From NCBI GenBank assembly GCA_015494735.1, contig WGAQ01000011.1, positions 1-5,037 of the forward strand: 5,037 nt of DNA, in the 5' to 3' direction. The position numbers and the translations under genes are program-made. Below the pieces are notes generated by a model. The model did not search any database, was not told the origin of the DNA, and saw only the letters and a program-made list of their open reading frames with translations. Shown here one piece after another: positions 1-4,735 of the stretch. The first letter of the stretch is position 1. The number at the start of each line of letters is the position of its first letter. Origin of the DNA: Caldifarciminota bacterium. GTDB taxonomy: Bacteria > Hydrothermota > Hydrothermia > LBFQ01 > DSFT01.

Positions 1-906
1 CCCGTATATGGTGGAGCCACGGCAACCCCTTTCGAGACTTACTCCAAAGCGCTGGATACCAGACTTTACCTTCGCATAGCCAACGAACTGTACCTGAAGC
101 GTCTGCTGGTGGGTGGATTCGAGAAGGTTTACGAGATAGTGAAGAATTTCCGCAATGAGGGGATAGACAGGACCCATTATCCGGAATTCCTTGCCATGGA
201 GGCTTACGCCGCCTACTGGGATTACCACGATATGATGGACCTGGCGGAGAGATTCCTCAACTTTCTGGTCCGCAGGGTTTTCGGGACGGAGGAAATAGAG
301 TACCAGGGCCGGAAGATAAGCTTCAAACTTCCATTCAAACGCATATCCTTCCTGGACGAACTTTCCCGAATTCTGGGCAGGGATGTGGAGAGCCTTTCGG
401 AGGAGGAACTCCGGACCATAGCGCAGGAGAAGGGGGTGAAGGTGGGGAAGGATGCCCACAAGTGGAAGATAATAGACAAACTCTTCGACCATCTGGTGGG
501 GGAGCATCTGATAAATCCCACGATAGTTATGGACCATCCGGTGGAAATTTCTCCTTTCGCCAAGAAGCACAGGCAGAAGGAGGGCAGGGTGGAGCGATTC
601 GAGATATACCTTGCTGGAATGGAAGTGGCCAATGCTTTCTCCGAACTCAACGACCCCATAGAGCAGAGGAAGAGGTTCGAGCAGCAACTGGAGATGAGGA
701 GAAGGACCGGGGACAAGGAGTTGCCCGACGAAATCGATGAGGATTTCCTGACGGCGATGGAATATGGAATGCCCCCTGCGGGAGGAATCGGTTTTGGCCT
801 GGACAGGATTTTCATGATTCTCCTCAATCAACCCTCCATCCGTGATGTGATAACCTTCCCGCAGCTCAAACCAAAGGAGGGGCATGGAGAGGGTTCTGAG
901 GGATGA
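1..906 (+). CDS. lysS: Lysyl-tRNA synthetase, class II (5' partial)
   Basis: Charges tRNA-Lys with lysine using ATP in the cytoplasm. The frame is open from base 1 to the TGA at 904-906, giving the last 301 residues of a protein that is usually about 500. The missing part would hold the N-terminal OB-fold anticodon-binding domain and class II motif 1. What remains is the catalytic domain: GGATATPF near the start, then LYLRIANELYLKRL and VGGFEKVYEI as in bacterial LysRS, motif 2 (FRNEG, 148-162), the acceptor segment LINPT..DHPVEISPFAKKH, FEIYLAGMEVANAFSELNDP, and motif 3 (GIGFGLDRI, 787-810) followed by PSIRDVITFPQLKPK. These match class II LysRS rather than the class I enzyme of most euryarchaea. 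The insert between motifs 2 and 3 is of ordinary length. The last 23 bp overlap the DUF309 gene, so the two are probably co-transcribed and translationally coupled. Identification is firm; only the start is unseen. Confidence 0.96.
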   Translation, partial: PVYGGATATPFETYSKALDTRLYLRIANELYLKRLLVGGFEKVYEIVKNFRNEGIDRTHYPEFLAMEAYAAYWDYHDMMDLAERFLNFLVRRVFGTEEIEYQGRKISFKLPFKRISFLDELSRILGRDVESLSEEELRTIAQEKGVKVGKDAHKWKIIDKLFDHLVGEHLINPTIVMDHPVEISPFAKKHRQKEGRVERFEIYLAGMEVANAFSELNDPIEQRKRFEQQLEMRRRTGDKELPDEIDEDFLTAMEYGMPPAGGIGFGLDRIFMILLNQPSIRDVITFPQLKPKEGHGEGSEG

Positions 907-1213
907 GCTCTTCAGGAGGGGCTTTTCCCTCCTTATGACCGGCCATTACTTCGAAGCCCATGAGGTGTGGGAGGACCTGTGGAGGGGGATGGACAGGGAT
1001 AATGAATTGAGGGATTTCGTCAGGGGTATGATTATGCTGGCGGCTGCCTATCATAAGCTCCTGTTTCAGGGTAATGTGAAAGGGGCCCTTGGCCTCTTCG
1101 GAAAGGCATTCGACAGATTGGACAGGTATTCCATCCCGGATGAAAGATTGAAGAGTGTGGTGGAATTTTCCCGGGGTTTTAGGGAATCTCTAAAAAGGGT
1201 AAATCGCCAGTAA
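884..1213 (+). CDS. DUF309 domain protein
   Basis: A complete 109-residue protein of the DUF309 family, a small all-helical family of unknown biochemical function found in bacteria and archaea. The family signature is clear: HYFEAHEVWEDLWR at residues 21-34, with the conserved His/Glu cluster H21, E24, H26, E27 and E30, followed by FVRGMIMLAAAYHKLLFQGNVKGA at about 45-68. These acidic and histidine residues could form a metal site, but that is inference. Length is typical. The ATG at 884 is chosen because AAGGAGGGG (874-882) lies just upstream; the spacing is very short, only 3 nt from AGGAGG. The gene begins inside the end of lysS in another frame, with a 23-bp overlap, which suggests coupled translation. 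No transmembrane segment or signal peptide is visible. Pairing with lysS may be simple operon sharing. Confidence 0.9.
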   Translation: MERVLRDELFRRGFSLLMTGHYFEAHEVWEDLWRGMDRDNELRDFVRGMIMLAAAYHKLLFQGNVKGALGLFGKAFDRLDRYSIPDERLKSVVEFSRGFRESLKRVNRQ

Positions 1214-1322
1214 ATTCGAAGCCTGTGAAGTTCCAGGCAGTGCAGGGATAGATATACACTTTATCGGATTTCAGCAGTGGGAGCATAATTCCAGACGGTC
1301 TTAGGGTGGAAGAATCGCAGTT

Positions 1323-1352
1323 GTATGGGGGGAGGGGAGCCCCTCCCAATAC
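1323..1352. terminator. GC-rich hairpin between convergent genes
   Basis: A perfect 7-bp GC stem (GGGAGGG 1330-1336, CCCTCCC 1341-1347) with a GAGC loop. It is flanked after a small bulge by GTAT (1323-1326) pairing with ATAC (1349-1352). It lies right after the stop of the minus-strand small gene and 110 bp after the DUF309 stop, so it could end transcripts from both sides. Neither side has a U-tract, so it is not a textbook intrinsic terminator. A weaker hairpin (GCCTG 1221-1225, CAGGC 1234-1238) lies closer to the DUF309 stop. The rest of 1214-1353 shows nothing recognisable. Confidence 0.5.
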
Positions 1353-1353
1353 C

Positions 1354-1560
1354 TTACTCCTTAGCGTGTCTGTGTATCCACATGTATATGACTTCGTTTC
1401 CATTCAACCAGTAGGTCTCGTCTCCGCCGTCTATCTCTATCAGCTCCTTGTCATCGTGGAACTTCACGTTGTGCAGATGGAGTTCGAAGGTCTCCCCATC
1501 GGACATCTTTATCATCAGCTCCCCTGTCTTCTGCAGGGTTTCTTTTACCAGCTTGTACAT
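1354..1560 (-). CDS. Small hypothetical protein, 68 aa
   Basis: I do not recognise this protein. The start is set by AGGAGGTG (1572 down to 1565), six bases before the ATG at 1558-1560 on the minus strand; an ATG 39 bp further upstream lacks this support. The product is 68 residues, soluble, with no signal peptide or membrane segment. It begins with a short helix (LVKETLQKTG), followed by alternating strand-like segments: GELMIKMSDGETFEL, a His-rich stretch around residues 28-35, LIEIDGGDETYWLNG, and EVIYMWIHRH. The pattern (short N-terminal helix, then a small beta-rich body ending in a hydrophobic strand) vaguely recalls small beta-barrels of the Sm/Hfq type, but no diagnostic motif is present, so this is speculation. 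It is transcribed divergently from the adenosyltransferase/kdsA pair and has its own promoter-like box and an adjacent TTGCAA palindrome, so it may be regulated. The near-consensus ribosome site argues it is real. Confidence 0.75.
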   Translation of the reverse strand: MYKLVKETLQKTGELMIKMSDGETFELHLHNVKFHDDKELIEIDGGDETYWLNGNEVIYMWIHRHAKE

Positions 1561-1564
1561 ATTG

Positions 1565-1572
1565 CACCTCCT
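1565..1572 (-). promoter_or_regulatory. Ribosome binding site fixing the small gene's start
   Basis: On the minus strand this reads AGGAGGTG, nearly a full match to the anti-Shine-Dalgarno, with 6 nt between AGGAGG and the ATG. It is the strongest ribosome site in the window and decides the 68-residue start over the longer 81-residue reading. Confidence 0.8.
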
Positions 1573-1576
1573 GTTT

Positions 1577-1599
1577 TTGCAATTGCAACTTATTTGCAA
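1577..1599. repeat. TTGCAA triple repeat with 12-bp palindrome (candidate operator)
   Basis: TTGCAA occurs at 1577-1582, 1583-1588 and 1594-1599. The first two abut to form the perfect 12-bp palindrome TTGCAATTGCAA. The cluster sits in the 71-bp space between divergent genes. It lies downstream of the minus-strand -10-like box, within the presumed leader of the small gene, and upstream of the plus-strand -10-like box at 1620. A repressor or activator bound here could influence both directions. The binding role is inference; the repeat is seen directly. Confidence 0.5.
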
Positions 1600-1607
1600 T
1601 TTTAAAG
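1596..1607 (-). promoter_or_regulatory. Promoter-like box for the small minus-strand gene
   Basis: The minus strand reads CTTTAAAATTGC, with a -10-like TAAAAT at 1604-1599. It matches the motif found before three other genes or regions here (1617, 3068 and 3980). Predicted transcription would begin near 1592, giving a leader of about 32 nt that includes the TTGCAA palindrome and the Shine-Dalgarno. No convincing -35 hexamer is seen. Confidence 0.4.
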
Positions 1608-1616
1608 CCCCCCGGT

Positions 1617-1631
1617 CTTTAATATTTCCCT
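1617..1631 (+). promoter_or_regulatory. Promoter-like box, leaderless start of the adenosyltransferase
   Basis: CTTTAATATTTCCC with a -10-like TAATAT at 1620-1625. The ATG follows after exactly 6 nt, so the mRNA would start at or next to the start codon. No Shine-Dalgarno precedes the ATG, in keeping with leaderless translation. TTGCAA at 1594-1599 is a possible but badly spaced (20 nt) -35. If the organism were archaeal, TTTAAA at 1601-1606 would instead serve as a TATA box about 26 nt upstream. Confidence 0.5.
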
Positions 1632-2180
1632 ATGCGTATAACGAGGGTGTATACCCGTCAGGGGGACCATGGAAAGACACAGCTGGTGAGTGGAGACAGA
1701 GTCTGGAAGGACTCTTCCCGTGTGGAGGCCTATGGCGAGGTGGATGAACTGAACTCTCTTATTGGATTCGTGCGCTCCTTCATCGAGGATGAAAGGGTGG
1801 ATTCTATGCTCAGGGAGATTCAGAACGACCTGTTCAAGGTGGGCTCTGACCTTGCGACTCCCATGGACTTCGAAAGGGCCATACGCGTATCGCCGGATAT
1901 GGTGGATAAACTGGAGAGGTGGATAGACGAGTTGAATGCATCCCTCGAGCCCCTGAAGGATTTCATATTGCCTTCCGGCTCCAGAGCGGGCTCCCTCCTC
2001 CACTATGCCAGAACGGTCTGCAGAAGGGCAGAGCGGAGAGTCGTGGCCCTGATGAAGGAGGAGGAGATAAATCCCCCATCTCTCAAATATCTCAATCGCC
2101 TTTCGGATTTTCTGTTCGTCCTCGCCCGGTATGTGAATAAGCTGGATGGGCAGAAGGAGGACCTGGTGCAATGGAGATAG
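1632..2180 (+). CDS. pduO: Cob(I)alamin adenosyltransferase, PduO/MMAB type
   Basis: Transfers the 5'-deoxyadenosyl group of ATP to cob(I)alamin, making adenosylcobalamin, the last activation step of coenzyme B12 synthesis or salvage; cytoplasmic and trimeric in known relatives. The 182 residues cover the whole family length. Visible motifs: the N-terminal ATP-binding segment TRQGDHGKT (8-16), KDSSRVEAYGEVDELNSLIG (26-45), IQNDLFKVGSDLATP (63-77), FILPSGSRAGSLLHYART (111-128), the hallmark VCRRAERRV (129-137), and YLNRLSDFLFVLAR (153-166). The family usually has PGG in the FILPSGS segment; here it is PSG, a mild change. No Shine-Dalgarno is seen before the ATG, which sits 6 nt after a -10-like box, so translation is probably leaderless. 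The gene overlaps kdsA by 10 bp. No B12-dependent enzyme is in view, so its client is unknown. Confidence 0.95.
   Translation: MRITRVYTRQGDHGKTQLVSGDRVWKDSSRVEAYGEVDELNSLIGFVRSFIEDERVDSMLREIQNDLFKVGSDLATPMDFERAIRVSPDMVDKLERWIDELNASLEPLKDFILPSGSRAGSLLHYARTVCRRAERRVVALMKEEEINPPSLKYLNRLSDFLFVLARYVNKLDGQKEDLVQWR
2154..2160 (+). promoter_or_regulatory. Ribosome binding site for kdsA inside the upstream gene
   Basis: AAGGAGG lies within the last codons of the adenosyltransferase gene, 10 nt before the kdsA ATG at 2171. It supports that start and coupled translation of the overlapping pair. Confidence 0.65.
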
Positions 2181-2977
2181 GCTTTCCCAAGAGCAGGCGT
2201 TTCTTTCTCATAGCGGGACCCTGCGTTCTGGAGAGCGAGGAACTGGCATTCGAGGTGGCGGGAAGGATGAAGGAGATTACGGACAGACTGGGCATCGAAT
2301 ACATCTTCAAGAGTTCTTACGACAAGGCCAATCGAACTTCCATAAAGTCCTATCGGGGTCCCGGTCTCGAAAAGGGACTGAGGATTCTGTCAGATGTCAA
2401 ATCCAGATTCGGGGTCAGGGTTCTGACGGATGTCCACGAGACCTGGCAGGTGAAACCGGTTTCGGAAGTTGTGGATGTGATTCAGATTCCGGCTTTCCTT
2501 TCCCGTCAGACGGACCTCCTCATCGAGGCGGGAAAAACCGGCAGGACCGTCAATGTCAAGAAGGGGCAATTCATAGCACCGTGGGATGTGGGGCCCATAA
2601 TAGAAAAAATCGAAAGCACGGGCAACAGGAATATATGGATAACGGAGAGGGGATACATCTTCGGATACAACAATCTCGTGGTGGATTTCAGGGGTATTCC
2701 CATAATGCGCCAGTTCGGTTATCCCGTGGTGTACGATGCCACCCATTCCCTTCAGCGTCCATCCGGTAAAGGGGGGATGTCTGGAGGGGACAGGGAACTC
2801 ATTCCCTATCTGGCGCGGGCGGCTGTGGCTGTGGGGGTGGACGGGATATTTATGGAGGTGCATCCCGAGCCCGATAAAGCCCTTTCCGACCCCATGACCC
2901 AGTTTCCCCTGGACAGGGTGGAGGAATTGCTCCGCCAGTTGATATCCATAGAGGATGCCCTGATGGAAAATTCCTGA
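2171..2977 (+). CDS. kdsA: KDO-8-phosphate synthase (3-deoxy-8-phosphooctulonate synthase), metal-dependent type
   Basis: Condenses phosphoenolpyruvate with D-arabinose 5-phosphate to give 3-deoxy-D-manno-octulosonate 8-phosphate, the committed precursor of KDO in the lipopolysaccharide inner core; cytoplasmic TIM barrel of the DAHP synthase superfamily. The 268 residues are full length. Motifs in order: IAGPCVLES (14-22), FKSSYDKANRTS (46-57), SYRGPGLEKG (60-69), VLTDVHE (84-90), IQIPAFLSRQTDLL (104-117), VNVKKGQFIAPWD (127-139), ITERGYIFGYNNLVVDFR (157-174), YDATHSLQ (188-195) and FMEVHPEPDKALSDPMTQ (227-244). The KANRS-type and FxRQTDL motifs separate it from DAHP synthase. Cys18, His192, Glu229 and Asp240 correspond, with a constant offset of 7, to the metal ligands Cys11, His185, Glu222 and Asp233 of the Aquifex enzyme, so this is the metal-dependent class; E. 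coli KdsA has Asn in place of the Cys. It is read from a good ribosome site and overlaps the adenosyltransferase by 10 bp. Its presence implies a KDO-bearing outer membrane. Confidence 0.96.
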   Translation: MEIGFPKSRRFFLIAGPCVLESEELAFEVAGRMKEITDRLGIEYIFKSSYDKANRTSIKSYRGPGLEKGLRILSDVKSRFGVRVLTDVHETWQVKPVSEVVDVIQIPAFLSRQTDLLIEAGKTGRTVNVKKGQFIAPWDVGPIIEKIESTGNRNIWITERGYIFGYNNLVVDFRGIPIMRQFGYPVVYDATHSLQRPSGKGGMSGGDRELIPYLARAAVAVGVDGIFMEVHPEPDKALSDPMTQFPLDRVEELLRQLISIEDALMENS

Positions 2978-3002
2978 AATCGACATATTTCTCCTTTGCG
3001 CT

Positions 3003-3015
3003 TTGCCTTCGGCAA
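3003..3015 (+). other. Small hairpin after kdsA
   Basis: TTGCC (3003-3007) pairs with GGCAA (3011-3015) around a 3-nt loop, 25 bp past the kdsA stop; a 10-bp palindrome ATTCCGGAAT follows at 3019-3028. There is no U-tract, so termination is only a possibility. Nothing else is recognisable in the 2978-3067 gap. Confidence 0.25.
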
Positions 3016-3067
3016 TGGATTCCGGAATGCTTATGGAAAATGTGATTCTTTGAAGCGACTCATGTTC

Positions 3068-3080
3068 CTTTAAAATATCC
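3068..3080 (+). promoter_or_regulatory. Promoter-like box before the GNAT-like gene
   Basis: CTTTAAAATATCC with a -10-like TAAAAT at 3071-3076, the same motif as at 1617 and 3980. A start of transcription around 3082 would leave about 20 nt of leader before the ATG at 3102. A GTG directly after the box at 3081 offers a leaderless alternative, but with only 4 nt spacing. Confidence 0.45.
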
Positions 3081-3101
3081 GTGCGCCGGTGGTATAGGTG
3101 T

Positions 3102-3974
3102 ATGATTTCCAGAAGAGAGCTCTCTTACGAGGAACTTTTGGACAGGTTCGACCGCTGGCTTTCCCTTTCCGGCACGGATTTCGTTCTGTCCCCCTATTTC
3201 CAGATACCCTTTTACGACATTTACCGGGATGAAGACGCGGTGGCTGTGGAGTTTCTGGACGGTTCCAGACCGGTTGGTTATGCGTTGCTGAAGGATGAGG
3301 GAAGTTCTCTTACATTCCCCGTCTATGAGCCCATTACCCCGTATTTCGACGTGGTCTCGGACAATGGATACAGGGAGGAAATTCTCTCTCTCATGATTTC
3401 GGACAACTCTTTTTCTCTCGGTCCCATCCTGGAATCCAGCCCCACCCTCCGTATCCTGCGTGATAAGTACGGAGCGAAGGTGGAAGAAGTCTCCGCCATC
3501 GAATATCTGGCACTTCCCGATTCCCTCGATGCCCTGATATACCGCTCGAAGAAGAGGGACAGGATGGTAAAACTGCTCAGGAAGATGGGCAAGAAGAAGG
3601 ATTTCAGAAAACTGGAGAGGTGGAATCTCCATGACCTGAAGGTCCTTTCAGGCATGTACCTGCTTCCCCATGAAGTTCAGCCCTTCGTGGGCGATATCCT
3701 TTCTATTACCTCCAATGCTGGAATACTGCGGATTTACTGTGTGGATGAGGAGGCATGTGCCATCTTCTTCGTCTATGGAGACAGGGCATACCTGTGGCAC
3801 ATGGGAGGACCTTCTCCCCTCGAGGATGACCTGAAGCTGTTCCTCTTCATGAAGGTGATAGGGGCCGCCATCGATGAGGGGGCGAAGGAGCTGGTTCTAC
3901 TCTACAGAGAAGAGATTCCCGGATTCCGATTTTCCAGCCGCAGGACGTACAGGGCCGAAAGTGTTCGAGATTAG
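3102..3974 (+). CDS. Putative GNAT-like acyltransferase (BioF2/FemAB-like)
   Basis: A 290-residue soluble protein that I do not recognise at gene level. The C-terminal half has the general look of the BioF2-like/FemAB-like branch of the GNAT superfamily (acyl transfer to an amine). A basic helix resembling the usual 'skk.R..lrr..rk' element lies at about 170-190 (SKKRDRMVKLLRKMGKKK), then a helix WNLHDLKVLSGMYL. Next comes a strand pair with ILRIYCVDEEACAIFFVYGDRAYLWHMGG, and finally a helix-strand (LKLFLFMKVIGAAIDEGAKELVLLYRE) where GNAT proteins bind the acyl donor. The N-terminal half (YEELLDRFDRWL..., LSPYFQIPFYDIY) may be a degenerate second GNAT unit. No signal peptide or membrane span is seen. 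The start is uncertain: ATG 3102 is preferred, since GTG 3081 abuts the promoter-like box; the longer form would add seven residues. Substrate is unknown; a role in cell envelope or peptide modification is only a guess from family. The next gene begins 20 bp downstream. Confidence 0.6.
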   Translation: MISRRELSYEELLDRFDRWLSLSGTDFVLSPYFQIPFYDIYRDEDAVAVEFLDGSRPVGYALLKDEGSSLTFPVYEPITPYFDVVSDNGYREEILSLMISDNSFSLGPILESSPTLRILRDKYGAKVEEVSAIEYLALPDSLDALIYRSKKRDRMVKLLRKMGKKKDFRKLERWNLHDLKVLSGMYLLPHEVQPFVGDILSITSNAGILRIYCVDEEACAIFFVYGDRAYLWHMGGPSPLEDDLKLFLFMKVIGAAIDEGAKELVLLYREEIPGFRFSSRRTYRAESVRD

Positions 3975-3979
3975 AAGGA

Positions 3980-3994
3980 CTTTATACTTTCCAT
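3980..3994 (+). promoter_or_regulatory. Promoter-like box, leaderless GTG start
   Basis: CTTTATACTTTCC with a -10-like TATACT at 3983-3988. The GTG at 3995 follows after 6 nt, the same geometry as at 1617-1632. It begins 6 nt past the stop of the preceding gene, so the exported-protein gene probably has its own transcript. An AGAAGGA at 3973-3979 is too far (15 nt) from the GTG to be a good ribosome site. No clear -35 box is seen. Confidence 0.5.
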
Positions 3995-4717
3995 GTGAAC
4001 TGGTTTCTGATTTTTGTCCTGGCGTCTGCTGTCGAACGGGTTCAGGTATTCAGCGTTGAGGTTCAGGGTGTTGGAACCATATCGGGAAAGCAGAGGGTTT
4101 ATTCCTCACCCGACGAAGTGGTGGTCTGGAGGGAAGTCTCTTTCGACGGTGATAATCCCCTGTTCGGCAGGTACTATTCCGGAAATCGGACTTACATCTT
4201 CTCTTCCGGGTCCGATAGTGTCGTTGTGGTCAATCTCGACGATAGCACGTACACCGTACGACCCCCCGGAACCGGAGTCGTTCCCCGCGAGATTCTGAAG
4301 TCTATAGATGCATCCGTGAATTCCCGAATAACATCCCTGTCCGATACCTGTTATTTCATAAAGAGCTTCCGGAAGATAGACAGGAGGACCGATAGTACAG
4401 AGATGCATGTGTGCTTCGGAAAGTTCGAATCTGCCGGTCTGGAGAAGGAGTCCCTTAACTGGCTTGCCGATTTGCTGGGGATAAACAGGGGAATGGTGGA
4501 AGTATTCCTCGCTCTTATGGGAACGCCTGCCGCAGGTTTTGCCGGAATGGATGAAAAGGTTCTTGACCTGTTCGAAAACAATGGCGCTCCCGTGTATATG
4601 GAGGGCAAATCCTTCATTTCCGGTGAGGCGGTGCTCCGATTCGATATAAGAACTGTCTCCATGCAGAAGACAGACGATGTGCCCATGCCGGACCTCTCCC
4701 GGTTTCGAAGGAAGTGA
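3995..4717 (+). CDS. Probable exported protein, DUF4412/LolA-like
   Basis: A 240-residue protein of unknown function. Residues 3-12 (WFLIFVLASA) form a short hydrophobic segment that could be a signal peptide, though it lacks the usual basic residues before it. The body is beta-rich: an early strand with VEVQGVGTISGKQRVY, then VVVWREVSFDGDN, GRYYSGNRTYIFSSGSDSVVVVNLDDSTYTV (58-88). This succession of 'modified molecule, identity string, value tied to Tyr' recalls bacterial periplasmic proteins of the DUF4412 or LolA-like lipoprotein-binding fold, but similarity is weak and judged by eye. A helical part follows (ESLNWLADLLGINRGMVEVFLALMG), and the C-terminus is basic (SRFRRK). Two cysteines, 119 and 140, could form a disulfide outside the cytoplasm. 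GTG 3995 is chosen because it sits 6 nt after a -10-like box; the ATG 2 nt earlier is followed at once by a stop. Location in the periplasm is inference. Confidence 0.65.
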   Translation: MNWFLIFVLASAVERVQVFSVEVQGVGTISGKQRVYSSPDEVVVWREVSFDGDNPLFGRYYSGNRTYIFSSGSDSVVVVNLDDSTYTVRPPGTGVVPREILKSIDASVNSRITSLSDTCYFIKSFRKIDRRTDSTEMHVCFGKFESAGLEKESLNWLADLLGINRGMVEVFLALMGTPAAGFAGMDEKVLDLFENNGAPVYMEGKSFISGEAVLRFDIRTVSMQKTDDVPMPDLSRFRRK

Positions 4718-4720
4718 GAC

Positions 4721-4733
4721 CTTTATAATTTCG
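4721..4733 (+). promoter_or_regulatory. TATAAT-type promoter box with no gene after it
   Basis: CTTTATAATTTCG carries a perfect TATAAT (4724-4729) and matches the boxes at 1617, 3068 and 3980. It starts 3 nt after the preceding stop codon. No start codon or credible reading frame follows at the expected distance, so it may drive a non-coding RNA starting near 4736, or the leader of a gene beyond the window. Confidence 0.45.
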
Positions 4734-4735
4734 CC

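Noticed and set aside
222..827. Long open frame (201 codons) antisense to lysS
   Set aside because: Lies opposite strongly conserved LysRS motifs; its serine- and arginine-rich product is a mirror of that gene's codon use.
1306..1605. 99-codon + strand frame opposite the small minus-strand gene
   Set aside because: Crosses the terminator-like hairpin, the divergent control region and the strong minus-strand ribosome site; the minus gene explains the sequence better.
2146..2769. 207-codon + strand frame over kdsA
   Set aside because: Gly/Arg/Gln-rich low-complexity translation in the wrong frame of a clear kdsA.
2390..2986. 198-codon minus-strand frame over kdsA
   Set aside because: Shadow of kdsA; no ribosome site or family motif.
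3081..3101. GTG at 3081 as the start of the GNAT-like gene
   Set aside because: It lies only 4 nt from the -10-like box, against 6 nt in the two other cases; ATG 3102 is preferred, though the longer form cannot be excluded.
3060..3632. 190-codon minus-strand frame over the GNAT-like gene
   Set aside because: Spans the promoter-like box and the 5' half of a better-supported + strand gene; no recognisable domain.
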